A stretch of 64,000 nucleotides of DNA from Ostrinia nubilalis (lineage: Eukaryota; Arthropoda; Insecta; Lepidoptera; Crambidae). The position numbers were made by a program, and so were the translations under genes. The stretch spans positions 15,406,001 to 15,470,000 of the forward strand of contig NC_087099.1 in the NCBI RefSeq assembly GCF_963855985.1. Direction: 5' to 3'. This document shows, piece by piece, positions 23,701 through 36,800 of the stretch. The number at the start of each line of letters is the position of its first letter. Position 1 is the first letter of the stretch. The notes under the pieces are model-generated. The model did not search any database. It had not been told where the DNA came from and saw only the letters and a list, made by a program, of their open reading frames with translations.

Positions 23701-26700
23701 TCTCCAGTGTCAGCATCTAAACAGAACTCCTGTGTCTCCCACACGTTCTGGTTATCCACCTTGAGGTAGTGGGATACGCTTCCCTTCTATTCATTCCATA
23801 ACCATGCGACTATAGTTGTTAGGTTCATCTATAATATTACTAACCTGGTATTCTGACTAATGCTCCCTATCCAGCAAGGTCTTAGTCCTCAGCTCTCCAG
23901 TTTCAGCATCTAAACTGAACTCCTGTGTCTCTCCCACGTTCTGGTTGTCCACCGTGCGGCCGTTCTCTTCAGTCCATAACCATGTAACTATAGTTGTCAG
24001 GTTCATCTACAATATAACTAACCTGGTACTCAGACTTGTGCTCCCTATCCAGGAAGGTCTTAGTCCTCAGCTCTCCAGTGTCAGCATCTAAACTGAACTC
24101 CTGTGTCTCTCCCACGTTCTGGTTGTCCACTTTAAGGTAGTAGGACACGCGGCCGTTCTCGCCGCTGTCCTCATCGGTGGCTTTGATGGTTGTGATCAGG
24201 TAGTCTGCTTGGGCAGCGTTCTGGATTGGGAAAGTTATCAGAATTACGAATAGAGATTCTGAGAAGAAGATAATAAAGACATTTTAATTGAACGTCATTA
24301 TTTTGAAACAGATAATAATAACAAGGTTGATCTCAAAATTCGTTGGGTAAAATACACTATGCTACAGAGACTCACAAAGAATAAAAGCTTCATAAACCAA
24401 TTCACTGTAAAATGTGTCACATGAATTTCATGGAGTGATTCAAATAACTAAAATCTAAAGGATAAGTGAAAGGTCGCTGGCAGGTGGAAGCGACCCATAT
24501 GATGAAAAAAGAGTATAGCAGTGGATTGCTATAGCTGATAATGTTCTACTGCCTATGTCAGTAACAAGTTAACAGCTCCAGAAACTCTAAGGGTTTCTAA
24601 CAACTCTAAGAAGTACCTTACCTCTGGTATCTCCAGCTGTCTCTGCTCCGGCGGAGGCTGCACAAACACCGGACTGTGCTTGTTCACACTCAGCACTGAG
24701 ATGTCAACTTTGGCAGTATCAAAGTGTATGCCGCGACCCGCCTCGTCTGTGGCAGTTACGGTGAGGTGGTAGGTAGTGTTACCGGTGACTGGCTTGGCTG
24801 GGTAGATGATACCGTTGTTGGGGTCTACTGAGAACACTCCTGGAAAGAAAACAATGGTCGGTCAAATTATGTTGTTTAAGCAGTGGATGTCATTTGGATG
24901 AAACGAACGAACGAACGAAGGAGTTGGAGACCTATGATGACGTCAATTCAGCTGGGCGTCCTTAGCTTAGTACGATTATTGATCATCGCATGACGTAAAT
25001 TCCTACTTATAACGATGTCATTTGCATAGCTTTCTCCACTCCTCAGTCTTATACTTCAACTCTTTAATGTTCATTCATCCTTATCCGTTGTTTGTTCCGG
25101 CGTTTCTTCTCAGCACTTGTCATATGTTTGTCTCGAAGCGCTGGTAGGACCCAAAAGATAAGGAGACATGTAAAGTGCCCCATAAGGGCTACCTTTTCTT
25201 TTTTTATTATTTTCTATTGACGTTCATAAGTGCCACTTGTAGTCTAAACTGAATAAATATTTTTGATTTTGATTTTGATTTTATCTTCGCCTAACATGAA
25301 TAACCTTATCTACGACCTACAGAGTTATGACCATAATCAGTCTCTTGAATGTGGCTTTAGACCTATGACGGCCTGGTGAGGGCACCAGACTCACTCTGTT
25401 TCACAATTCTATACTCCAGCTTGCCATTGATGCCCCGTCCTATCTTTGGCTAACAAAATGTTTATTCAACTACAAACTGTAGAGCTATGATGATGTCACT
25501 TACCAGGTTCACTCTGCTCCACAATCTTATACTCCAACTTCCCATTGATGCCTTCATCCTTGTCTTCGGCCAATACTTGCATGATAGCCGCTGGAGGGTC
25601 CAGTCGAAGGTTCTCCGCGATAGTGCTCTTGTAGACTTTTTGGGTGAATATTGGTGGATTATCGTTGATGTCTAGGACTTTTATGTGGACCTGGAAAAAG
25701 GAATTTATGAATAAGCCCTGTTACCGCACAGCAATTTTTAGTTGGACTAATTCTTCCCTTTTTCAGAACCTAATTATAAAAGTGAAAAAAAAAAAAACTA
25801 CTGTGTCAGTTAAGACTTAAACCCACGACCCTCTGCTTGCCGGGAGACAGCAACGATCCGTCATTAGGTCAGCTCTAGTTCATTCATATTCATTTGACAG
25901 CTTAGGGGCAGCCCAAGTTACTTTAGAGTAGGCGCACACCGTTGATTTTTAGTTTGCCGATTGTGCCCGATTTTAATTTGTATGAAGAATTGGCCAAATC
26001 GAATCGGAGTAGTGTGCGCACTCCCATACTGATCAACTGCCCGACTAAACCATCGGCCGACGAAAAATCAACGGTGTGCGCCTACTCTTAATAAATCTGT
26101 TCAACTGAGTAATATCAACACAATACAGTATTATTTCCAGTTTGAAAGGATTACTTACAGGCACACTAGTACTCTTGCGCATCTGCTTCGGTGCGTTATC
26201 ACTAGCTATAGCGTGGAGGTAAACATCGCTGGTGGTCTCGCGATCGATCACAGCACCGTCGGCTACGGTGATGACCCCGGATGATGGGTCGATGGTGAAT
26301 AGGGATGATAAGTTGCCGGTTAGGCTGTAGGTGACTTCGCCGAATTCGCCTGAAAACAAGATGAAATTAGTTGTGATTATAAGAGGTTGAAATAAAATGA
26401 ACTGACTCTCATTGATGATGATTGTCATTTTAGTTTCCAAAGCAGGAGAATGACCCTCTTTAGTACACTAGGAACAAAATTAATGCTGGCCCTCCCTGGC
26501 CAGAATGTTAATGGTTGTGGGTGGCTAATATCTTTCGGAAAACCGGTGGAGTATTATGGTTACAAATATGGGTTATTAAACCTTTACCTGGTAGTGGCAG
26601 AATTGTTGCCACCATAATATTTTGAACCTTATTGAGAAAACATAAGGTACAAAACTAATGAAAAATATTTTTCTCTATATCAGTTAAAGGGTATGATGGG

Positions 26701-27795
26701 TACAAACATCCAGACTAGACCCACGTCTTTTCAGACGACCTTAAAGAAAGAAACTAGTAGTGAATGATGACTTTAGGGTTCCTAAGGAGAGACGTAACAG
26801 TGGACTGCCATTGCCTAAAAAATAACGATGATGACATGGTGACTCTATTTACTCACCTTCATCCTTATCAACAGCAGTGACAGTCAAGACCTTAGTTCCT
26901 GCCGTAGAGTGTTCAGCAACCACAGCGTCATAGGCAGTGGCAGCGAACACTGGTTCCTCATCGTTGACATTCACGATGTCAACCGTGACAGTAGCTGAGG
27001 TGGATAGCTGGGGAACGCCGGAATCAAACGCCACGAGAGTGAAGTTTGTGGAATGGATCTTTTCGTAGTCTATGCGCTGGATTATTTTGACGATTCCTGG
27101 GAACAAAATTGAAAATTAATGATTCTGGAAATAGATGTGAAAGCAATCTAATCCATCCATTTCTATATTAGTAGGTGTAGCTGTACAGTTTTGACACATT
27201 TGTTCTGAAAAATAACGTTATAAAACCGGTTTCGGCGAACGAAAACGAAATTATTTCGTTCTATTGTAGGTAAGTAAGGGCGATAACGCTTTGAATATAA
27301 AAAATACCACCTCAGATTTTAATTGATTGTTATTTGTGTCCGATGCCCTTTTCTCAAATACTAGAGAGCAGTGTTGGAAAATGACGTCAGAAAATTGAAA
27401 ATGACGATCTCTGAAATTTAGACGTTACTTACACAATATTATTAACTAGCGGCCGCCCGCGACTTCGTACGCGTGGATCCCGTTTTACCCCCTTCATCTA
27501 TCTTACGCGGTTTAGATTTTTTCATACAAATGTTTTTTCCCGCTAATTCCCGTTTCCGTGGGAATTTCGGGAATTCCTTGTTGTAACTAAGCTTTAAGTT
27601 TACTAAGGTACCTACATGCCAAATTTCAAGCGTCTGACGTAAGTGGTTTAGATTTTTCATATAAAAGGATTTTCCCGCTAATTCCTGTTCCCGTCGGAAT
27701 TCCTAAGTATACTATAACCTGCCCAGAAGTATGAAGAATAATTGTACCAAGTTTCGTTAAAATCCGTCGAGTAGTTTTTGTTTCTATAAGGAACA

Positions 27796-27830
<35 letters not shown>

Positions 27831-30800
27831 TGACATCAAAACAGACGACTGACTTCAAAACAGACAGACAGACAAAAAAAAAATTTTTTGTCTGTCTGTC
27901 TGTTTTGAAAATATCTTTCATGTACAGAATTGACCTCTCTACAGATTTATTATAAGTATAGATTAATTTTAATTGCACAGAAGGAATTGCGCAAATGGCG
28001 ACCGTATGTAATAGCAATAATTATGCATTATCTACCAGTATTTCCGTATACCGACGTGATTACCTACTAAAAATGTCTTTATAGGTACACCAACAGTACC
28101 TACATTATTAACTCAACTCACCAGTAACGTTATCAATCTCGAAGTAAGGGTTGGGCGGGCTGATGACGATGGCAGCTATAGGCGACTCCTTGTCCGTGGC
28201 GGTGTAGACATTCAGAACTGTGCCTAGAGGCTGCTCCTCCACCAGGGTCTCGTGGTAGGCTGGCTCCGAGAACACTGGCGCGTGACGGTTCACGTCCACT
28301 ATGTTGATGATTAGTTCGCCTGGAATAAGGGATAAAGCATCATCAAGTCATTTAGTCTACATCCACTGCAGGAAGACGACAATCTCTTGATATTTACTAT
28401 GATCGCCTATAATAGGAGATAAAGTATTGTCTTTATTATCATCAGGTCGTTTTAGTTAAAAAGAGTCAAAACTTCTATGATTTTTAAACGGTTTTGCAAA
28501 TATGATAAGCAATAAATTAGAGCCATCGATTTTTAAAACATATCTTTTCAAAAAGATCCATTACGATCCATTATAGCGCGCATGCGGGCCGCGTGCCCTC
28601 GAGTGGCCCTAACACTGAAATAAATCTATTGATTTCATTGATTTGATTTGATAACATTCGGCAGGAAGACGGCCCTTTCTAAGCTGCCATAGACAAAAGG
28701 GAAGGTTTGACCTATACTCCCCTCGCTGACTAGGCTTGAAGTTCACATAGTATTTTTTTCTTAGACACCTCTTAGTGTTTGGTTTACTGTGTCGGAATGA
28801 TAAGGCTAAGAAGATATTTGTAATGAAACTCACTTGAGCTGGACATTGAGTATGTAATAGAAAACGCTAAGTAAGCAATATTAAGTAGCACAATGTAACC
28901 ATAATAACTGATCTTAATTCTTAGATTTTGCTTAATGTGTATAGATTTTAATTTTTAGTATAAACATAATTTGTATGTAAGTGGTTTGTTTATGTATAAT
29001 ATGTATTCTGCTAATGATAGTTAAATAAAGTATCGTTAAGCCTTTATTTCGCCTGAGATACAGGAAAACATTTCCTAGTTCAGGCACATGTATAATTTTA
29101 CCTTTTGTAGCATAAGATTAGCCTAAAGTTTAAACTGTCAAATAAGTTATTCAATAAAGAATTTATTTTTATTTTTATTCACGGTCCAGCTTTAGAACAA
29201 TTTTAACTTAAAGATAACGTGGTTGCTATCATACCTTCGGTCTGCTGCAGGGTAGGAGCCGAAGCATCTGTGACAGCTACAGGTAGGGTCAGTACAGCTG
29301 CGCGGCCACGGTCAAGCCTCTGAGCGACGCTAACGGTGCCGTTTGGGTGGATTGAGAACCAGGAGTCAAAAATGCCCTCGTTTGATACCTGAAGGGGACA
29401 TGACACGTTTCAGAGCATGTTGAAATTTTAATGATTTTAGACTTTATGACAATATGGGTAAGGATTAAAATGTAGGTACTTTTCAATGTAGTGGAAATCT
29501 GCTAGGACCAAAATTAAAACATCGTTTCCATCTAGGCAGACCAGGTTAAAATTTTAACTGGTCTTTGTGACAAGTGGACAAATTCAAAACAATATAGAGT
29601 TCAATGTAATGGGAACCAGAGTGATGGATTGTTTTATGCCAGGAATACTTGGGAAACATTAACCACCCCACTAGGAGTGAGGCCTGAAGTAGGTAGGTAT
29701 ACTCTTACTTAAGAAACTTACCTCCTTTCCATTCTTGTCAACTGCCTTTATCAGCCGATCCTTCAGGAGCTCAAAAACCAGCAGTCCGTTATCAGTGATA
29801 TCCGGATCCACTGCTATAAGGTTGTGGACTTAGTTCCAATATCAGGACAGCAAGTTACCTACTTAATCAGTTACTTACCTCTTGCTCATTCATATACACC
29901 GCCTTTATCACCCGATCCTACAGCAGTTCATAGACTAGCAATCCCTTATCAGTGATATCAGGATCCACTGCTATGGTTGTGCACTTGAGTACCAATATCA
30001 GGATCAGCAAGTTACCTACCAAATCAGTTACTTACCTCTTTTCCATTCTTATCCACTGCCTTTATCAGCCGGTCCTTCAGCAGCTCATAAACCAGCAGTC
30101 CGTTATCAGTGATATCCGGATCCACCGCTATAAGGTTGTGAACTTGAGTTCCGATCTCAGCGTCTGCTGAAACTTCGGCGCGTTGGATGGCTGGAGTGAA
30201 GTAAGGCTTCTTGTCGTTGACGTTTATGACGTGTACTGTCAGTTCGGTGGTGCCTGTTAGGCTGGGCATGCCTGAAAGAAAGGGTAGACAGATCTATCAT
30301 TAGGTCCATAAGTCATAATCATTGCCCTCTATCCTTAAGAAGATACTGAGTGAAGCTCGCTTCAACCTTCGGATTGATCATAACTTTTTCTACCAGGTGA
30401 GATGCAGGCCAAGAGCTTACTCGTTATAATAAATAAATATTTTACATTCACCTTCACATTTGTTACAATAATTATCGTACTCACTACAACTAGGTACAAA
30501 AATGTGTGATGTCACAGTCAATATTAACACAGGCTTGCTCTTGCAGATACTATACAGGGGACGACAGCAATAAGGCTTCGCACACAACAAAAATTCAATG
30601 TGAAATCGTGACGTTTCTTCTATGTTAATATATTTTTCAAGAATAATACCTACTTACTACTCCTATCAATAACAAAAACGTAACATAAAATATCGCACTT
30701 ACCAAGATCAGAAGCGATGATCTGTATCCTGTACGTGTTTCTCTTGTCGTAATCCAACTTGGAAGACACGGTGACGACACCAGTGACGTTGTCGATGGCG

Positions 30801-33800
30801 AATGAATCAAGTGCGCCCTTCTGGATGCCATACTTGATCTCTGCGTTGATGCCACTGTCCAGATCGGTGGCTCTTACTGCTGCCACCTCAGTACCTTTGG
30901 AAAAATAAAGTTGTGAGGTTCTAATAGGTATATGAATAAAACTAGTATTTACTTTGTTTCAACCGCGCACCGGCTTATGTGTTTAAAAACGCAAAATTAT
31001 CTAAGATTCAGAATGCTCAAGGACAAGTTGCCACACTGGATGATTTCAGGTCAGCTGGTATTATGGATACATTTGACATTGATGCGATGCAATCTGACAT
31101 ATTGTGTGCACGAGCTAAGAACGCAAACTGACGATGCGAACTGCAACCTGGGTTCATTTGACCTGACGGCAGATCGCAGAATGCATCCAGTGTAACAAAT
31201 GCTTCATTAATTTTGAACATAGCTACCAAGGTTAGGTAATAACTTGATCTTCGCTGGTTGGATTTTTATTGGCGGTCAAACTGTAGCTGTGTATCCTGGC
31301 TACACAGAAGTTGCAGCGGTGGGAACGAGAGCTGGGAATAGTACCGTAAGGTAAGGTATTGATAACTGGCAACAATGGAGTCATACGCCTCAAGCCTTTC
31401 TGATGCACAATTTGAGAATCACTATCGTAATGGATACAAACTTTCAATATAACTAGCATACCAATGGGAGCATCTTCAGGTACGTCGGCGTCGTATTTGT
31501 CAATGTCGAACACAGGCGCGTGGTTGTTCACGTCTCTCACTGTCACCTCCACGCGACACGTCGCGTTGTGGACTCCATCTGTGGCCTGTAATGGAATGAT
31601 GACGTTATAAATCGTCTATGGCCTGTTTTCGGATAATGACGTAGGCATCTAGATTAAAATCAAAATCAAAAATATTTATTCAGTTTACACCACAAGTGGC
31701 ACTTATGAACGTCAAAATATAGTAAATAATAAAAAAAGAAAAGCTGAAGAGGCAGTTGCCTACTCATATCTGTCGAAGAACAGCTGATGAATGCTGGGGT
31801 AAATGAGTTTTTGACAATGTTTTTGATTGGAAACGGCAAATCGACAAGCCTAGTAGGGAAAGCGAAGTTTGGGATAAACATCTTCTTCACTTCACTTCTG
31901 AAATTTTTGGTAAATTTTGCTATGAAGATCGCTTCAAGCAGGCGGCATGGAGAGTGACTGCAAATCCTCCAATTGCAAGGAGGTAACTGAAAGGATCGTG
32001 CTCCTCCAGTGGAAAAATATCCTAAGTGCCCTGATGACTCACCAGTATGGTCAAGTAGATCTTGTTATCGTCGCCACTCTGCGAGACGACTGCCTTAGGG
32101 CGCACGGCGATGCGACCTGATAACTGGTCGATCCAGAACGGATGGTTGGCCGGCTCCATGATGGAGTAGCGGAGTTCCGATGACTCATTGATGATCATGA
32201 CCTATCAGTAGTATCATCATCATCATTTCAGCTATAGGACGTTCACTGCCGAACATAGGCTTCCTCCAATGATTTCCATAATGACCGGTTGGTAACAGTC
32301 TGCATCCAGTGCCTTCTTGCTACCTTTATGAGGTCGTCGGTCCACTTTGTAGGTGGAGGTCCTACGCTGCCCTTGCCTTGTAGCCTTCACTCCAGAACCT
32401 TGCTACTCCATGGGCTTTCAGTTCTGCGTACTATGTGCCCTGCCCATTACCACTTCCGCTTGCTAATCGGTCGGGCTGCTTACCAGTATAGTCAAGTAGA
32501 TCTTGTTATCGTCGCCACTTTGCGATACGACTGCCTCCGGTCGCACAGCGATACGACCAGACAGCTGGTCGATCCAGAACGGATGGGTGGCCGGCTCCAT
32601 GATAGAGTACCGGAGTTCCGATGACGTAATGATGATAATGACTCACAAGTATAGGTAAGTGTATCTTGTTATCGTCTCTACTTTGCGAGACAGCTGGTCG
32701 AACCAGAAGGGATGAGTGGCCGACTCGATGATGGAGCACCGAAGTTCTTTCTGATGACGAGTTGATGATGATGACTTACCAGTATGGTCAAGTAGATCTT
32801 GTTATCATCCCCACTTTGCGATACGACTGCCTCCGGTCGCACGGCGATACGACCAGACAACTGGTCGATCCAGAACGGATGGGTGGCCGGCTCCATGATG
32901 GAGTAGCGGAGTTCCGATGACTCATTGATGATCATGACTTATCAGTAGTATCATCATCATCATTTCAGCTATAGGGCGTCCACTGCCGAACATAGGCTTC
33001 CCCCAATGATTTCCATAATGACCGGTTGGTAACAGTCTGCATCCAGTGCCTTCTTGCTACCTTTATGAGGTCGTCGGTCCACTTTGTAGGTGGAGGTCCT
33101 ACGCTGCGCTTGCTGCGTGGCCTCCACTCCAGAACCTTGCTGCCCCATCGGCCGTCAGTTCTGCGTACTGTGTGCCCTGCCCATTACCACTTCCGCTTGC
33201 TAATCCGTCGGGCTACTTACCAGTATGGTCAAGTAGATTTTGTTATCGTCGCCACTCTGCGATACGACTGCCTCTGGTCGCACAGCAATACGACCAGACA
33301 GCTGGTCGATCCAAAACGGATGGGTGACCGGCTCCATGATGGAGTAGCGGAGTTCCGATGACGCGTTGATGATGAGGACTTACCAGTATCATCATCATTT
33401 CAGCCATAGGACGTCCATTGGTGAACATAGGCCTCCCCCAATGATTTCCATAATGACGGGTTAATAGAGGCCTGCATCCAGCGCCTTCCTGCTACCTTTA
33501 TGAGGTCGTCGGTGCACCTTGTAAGTAGAGGTCCTACGCTGCGCTTGCTGCGTGGCCTCCACTACAGAACCTTGATGCCCCATCGGCTGTCAGTTCTGCG
33601 TATTATGTGCTCTGTCCATTACCACTTTAGCTTGATAATTCCTCTAGCTACTTACCAGTATGGTCAAGTAGATCTTGTTATCATCCCCACTCTGCGAGAC
33701 AACTGCCTCTGGTCGCACGGCAATACGACCAGACAGCTGGTCGATATAAATGGATGGGTGACCGGCTCGATAATAGAGTACCGGAGTTCCGATAACTTGT

Positions 33801-36800
33801 TGATGATAATGACTCACAAGTATAGGTAAGTGTATCTTGTTATCGTCTCTACTATGCGAGACAGCTGGTCGAACCAGAAGGGATGAGTGGTCGGCTCGAT
33901 GATGGAGCACCGAAGTTCTGATGACGAGTTGATGATGATGACTCACCAGTATAGTCAAGTAGATCTTGTTATCGTCGCCACTCTGCGATATGACTGCTTC
34001 TGGTCGCACGGCAATGCGACCCGATAGCTGGTCGATCCAGAACGGATGGGTGGCCGGCTCGATGATAGAGTAGCGGAGTTCTGATGATGCGTCCAGATCG
34101 CGGGCTTGGACCTGGGAAAAGAGATCATTTACTATGACATGTTTATGAAATGATGCTGCGATCGATGCTGAAACACAACTAGATATATGTTTATTTTCTC
34201 TTCACAAAGGAAACAAAGAACTATGGATACAATTTGAGAATTTTACAATAACAGAACCTTTGCGAGAGACAACACACTTTTACACACCCCTAAACTAGGG
34301 TAATCCCTGTGTGGTAGATCACTAGGCCCTCAACTTGCTGAATCAAATTCAAGTATTTATGACCTCTGATTGGTCTACTAATTATACAACTTCAACCACA
34401 CGATAGCCTAAACGATGTGGACATCGGATTGCAAATTCGACGGACAGCTTAGCTTCAAAGTTGAAAGGGATGAGTTCGGCTAAACTTATCATAATGTAGA
34501 TAATTTGTGTTTGTGTTTTCAAGTAACTCTGTATACCTACTCTTTAGGTTGGCTAGGACAGATTGAATCTCCGGGTATACTTTTATCTAAATATATAAAA
34601 GGAGAAACTGACTGACTGACTGACAGATCAACGCACAGCCTAAACGGCTAAACGTAGGCACTTGAAATTTGGAAGGGACATAGCTTAGGTACCGTAGAGG
34701 TGCACTAAGAAAGGAATTTCCGGAATTCCCACGGGAACGGGAATTAGCGGGAAAAACGGGATTCACGCGTACGAAGTCGCGGGCGGCCGCTAGTTACTTA
34801 TAATGACGAAACTCTTGGCATCTATGTTGCCTGATGGAAAAGAGAAGCAGGCAAAAGATCATCTGCTTGATTTCTTTAATGATATCAAAAGTAAAAGCAA
34901 ATACCTGCAATTCCGGCTCGAACTTGACCGCGTCTTCGTCTATGGAGGCCTTGTAGACCGGCGTGGAGAATACTGGCGGGTTATCATTGGAGTCTGTCAG
35001 GGAGATCTGCAGCGACACGACTGTGTTCTGGCCTGAACCGTCGTCGTCGGTTGCCTGTGGGATACAATGGTCTTTTTATAAACCTGTTTATTGAACTGCT
35101 AATTTTGGTAATGATGATGATGATCAGATATTAATAATAAATGAGGTAAACTTTGAAAATCATGACAAAATCTTTAAAACTATTGTAAACATTGCCTAAC
35201 TACCACTTGATGAAAAATAAGACCCTAATGGTCACGATAGATAGTGAGACAAAACAAAATAATCTGCGCGAATGTACTAATGGAAAGAAAAAACTATGGG
35301 AGGAACCATTTAATGGGCACGTGATAAACAATTTGGGTTATCACATTATCTTGTAGGGATGGTAGCAGTATCTTGTTTTACGACAAAACTTTTGATCGAA
35401 ATGGATTCTAGAAGTCCAAAAGAAAGGTGGGTGAACTGGGTGAATTGCTTAAAAGCATGTCTGAGATCATAGCTATTACAAAAACTTTACTTTACCTTAT
35501 ACTGCAAGAAGTAGTCCTTCCTAGTCTCAAAGTCCAGGCACGGGGTTTGCCCAGGCGTGGGACAGGGCGCCACAGTAATGAGCCCGGTTCTGTTGTCCAC
35601 TCTGAATAGTTCAGCGCCGTTTCCAGATAGCTGGTACACTATGCCTTCTGTGCCAAACCTGACAGCAAAGGAGGAAGTTAAATTAATGAAGTTTAGTTCT
35701 AAATCTGAGGTGTGTAACTTTAGAGCCAGTCGAAGCTGCATTGCTCAGGACAATATCAGAAGGGAATTTTCATTGATTTTGTTTAGTCATACAAGACGTT
35801 TTAAACACCATAAGGTATTTTGTTACCACTGCCCTAGGTTTAGGCGCATAATGACAAGAGCGCAAAATGTCAAATCCATAAAAATCTTATTAATTTATTA
35901 TATTTTTATCCTGTTTTAACGACCTCTGAGGCTGCTTCAAAGCCAAAGCATACGATGCGTTGAGGGTGGGATACGACGTCGTCGGAGCGGTGTCGCTGCA
36001 TCGTCTTACATAGAAATTAATATAATATCTGTGCCGCGCCCTGCTTCGCAGTACGGCGAAATCTTTGCGGTGCGGCGTCACAACGCATCGTGTGCTTTGG
36101 CTCTTAGGCACTGTAGCAGAGTTTGGTTTGTTATTGCCAGTTAGACCTCCATATTAATGTCTACCTTCCTCTCAATTCCTTACCTTCCAGTGTCTCTATC
36201 AGTGGCCTTCACAATGGCAATTTTAGTACCAGCTGGGGCAGCCTCAGGAACAGTGGAAAAATAAGGCTCGTCAGCGAATTGAGGCGCGTTATCATTAACG
36301 TTAGTAAAAGAACCGTTCACATCTGCTTGGAAGATAATATTAATAGCTAAGCTATAAACATTAGTTATTCCTTAGTTCTTACCTTCCAGTGTCTCTATCA
36401 GTCGCCCTCACAATGGCCACTTTAGTACCAGCTGGGGCTGCCTCAGGCACAGTAGCAGAATACGGCTCGTCAGCGAATTGAGGTGCGTTGTCATTGACAT
36501 CTGTCAGGGACACTGTGACACTCGCTTTTGAGGAGAGGCGGGGCGAGGTGTGCAGTTCTTCTGCTATGACCTGCAATTATTGGGTACTGTCAGGATACAT
36601 ATTTAGGATTTTGCTGAAGACCATTAAATTCCATGGTCAAAATGTAACAACGACTACCAAAGCCATTTGGTTGGGAATATTCGGACAACGATAAATCAAG
36701 CATACTGTGAAATCTATTGTAATTCTACTATGTGAGCCTATGTAACAAAAATGTATAGGCTGAAGCAACAGGAACCCACAAGCTAAACACTGGAACTGGT

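Larger units (their letters stand above)
32038..33946 (-). pseudogene. Compound array of partial copies of cadherin exon 14
   Basis: Seven diverged copies of the exon 14 3' part (FWIDQLSGRIAVRPEAV ... DDNKIYLTIL) with donors, near 32038-32190, 32483-32629, 32640-32760, 32777-32925, 33219-33364, 33652-33799 and 33814-33935. Three RTE fragments lie between them; the unit 32212-32482 (RTE piece) is nearly identical to 32944-33214, showing block duplication. None keeps the exon's acceptor end. Confidence 0.9.

Noticed and set aside
23420..23720. ORFs on both strands in the exon 24 array as new genes
   Set aside because: They arise from open frames across tandem partial exon copies; the minus-strand one repeats exon 24 sequence and the plus-strand ones are its antisense.
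27784..28017. Minus-strand ORF rich in CLSVCLSVCPSVCS
   Set aside because: Translation of the GACA/TGTC microsatellite.
32289..33829. Plus-strand ORFs of 93-111 codons
   Set aside because: Antisense of RTE fragments and exon 14 copies; the near-identical pair reflects the block duplication.
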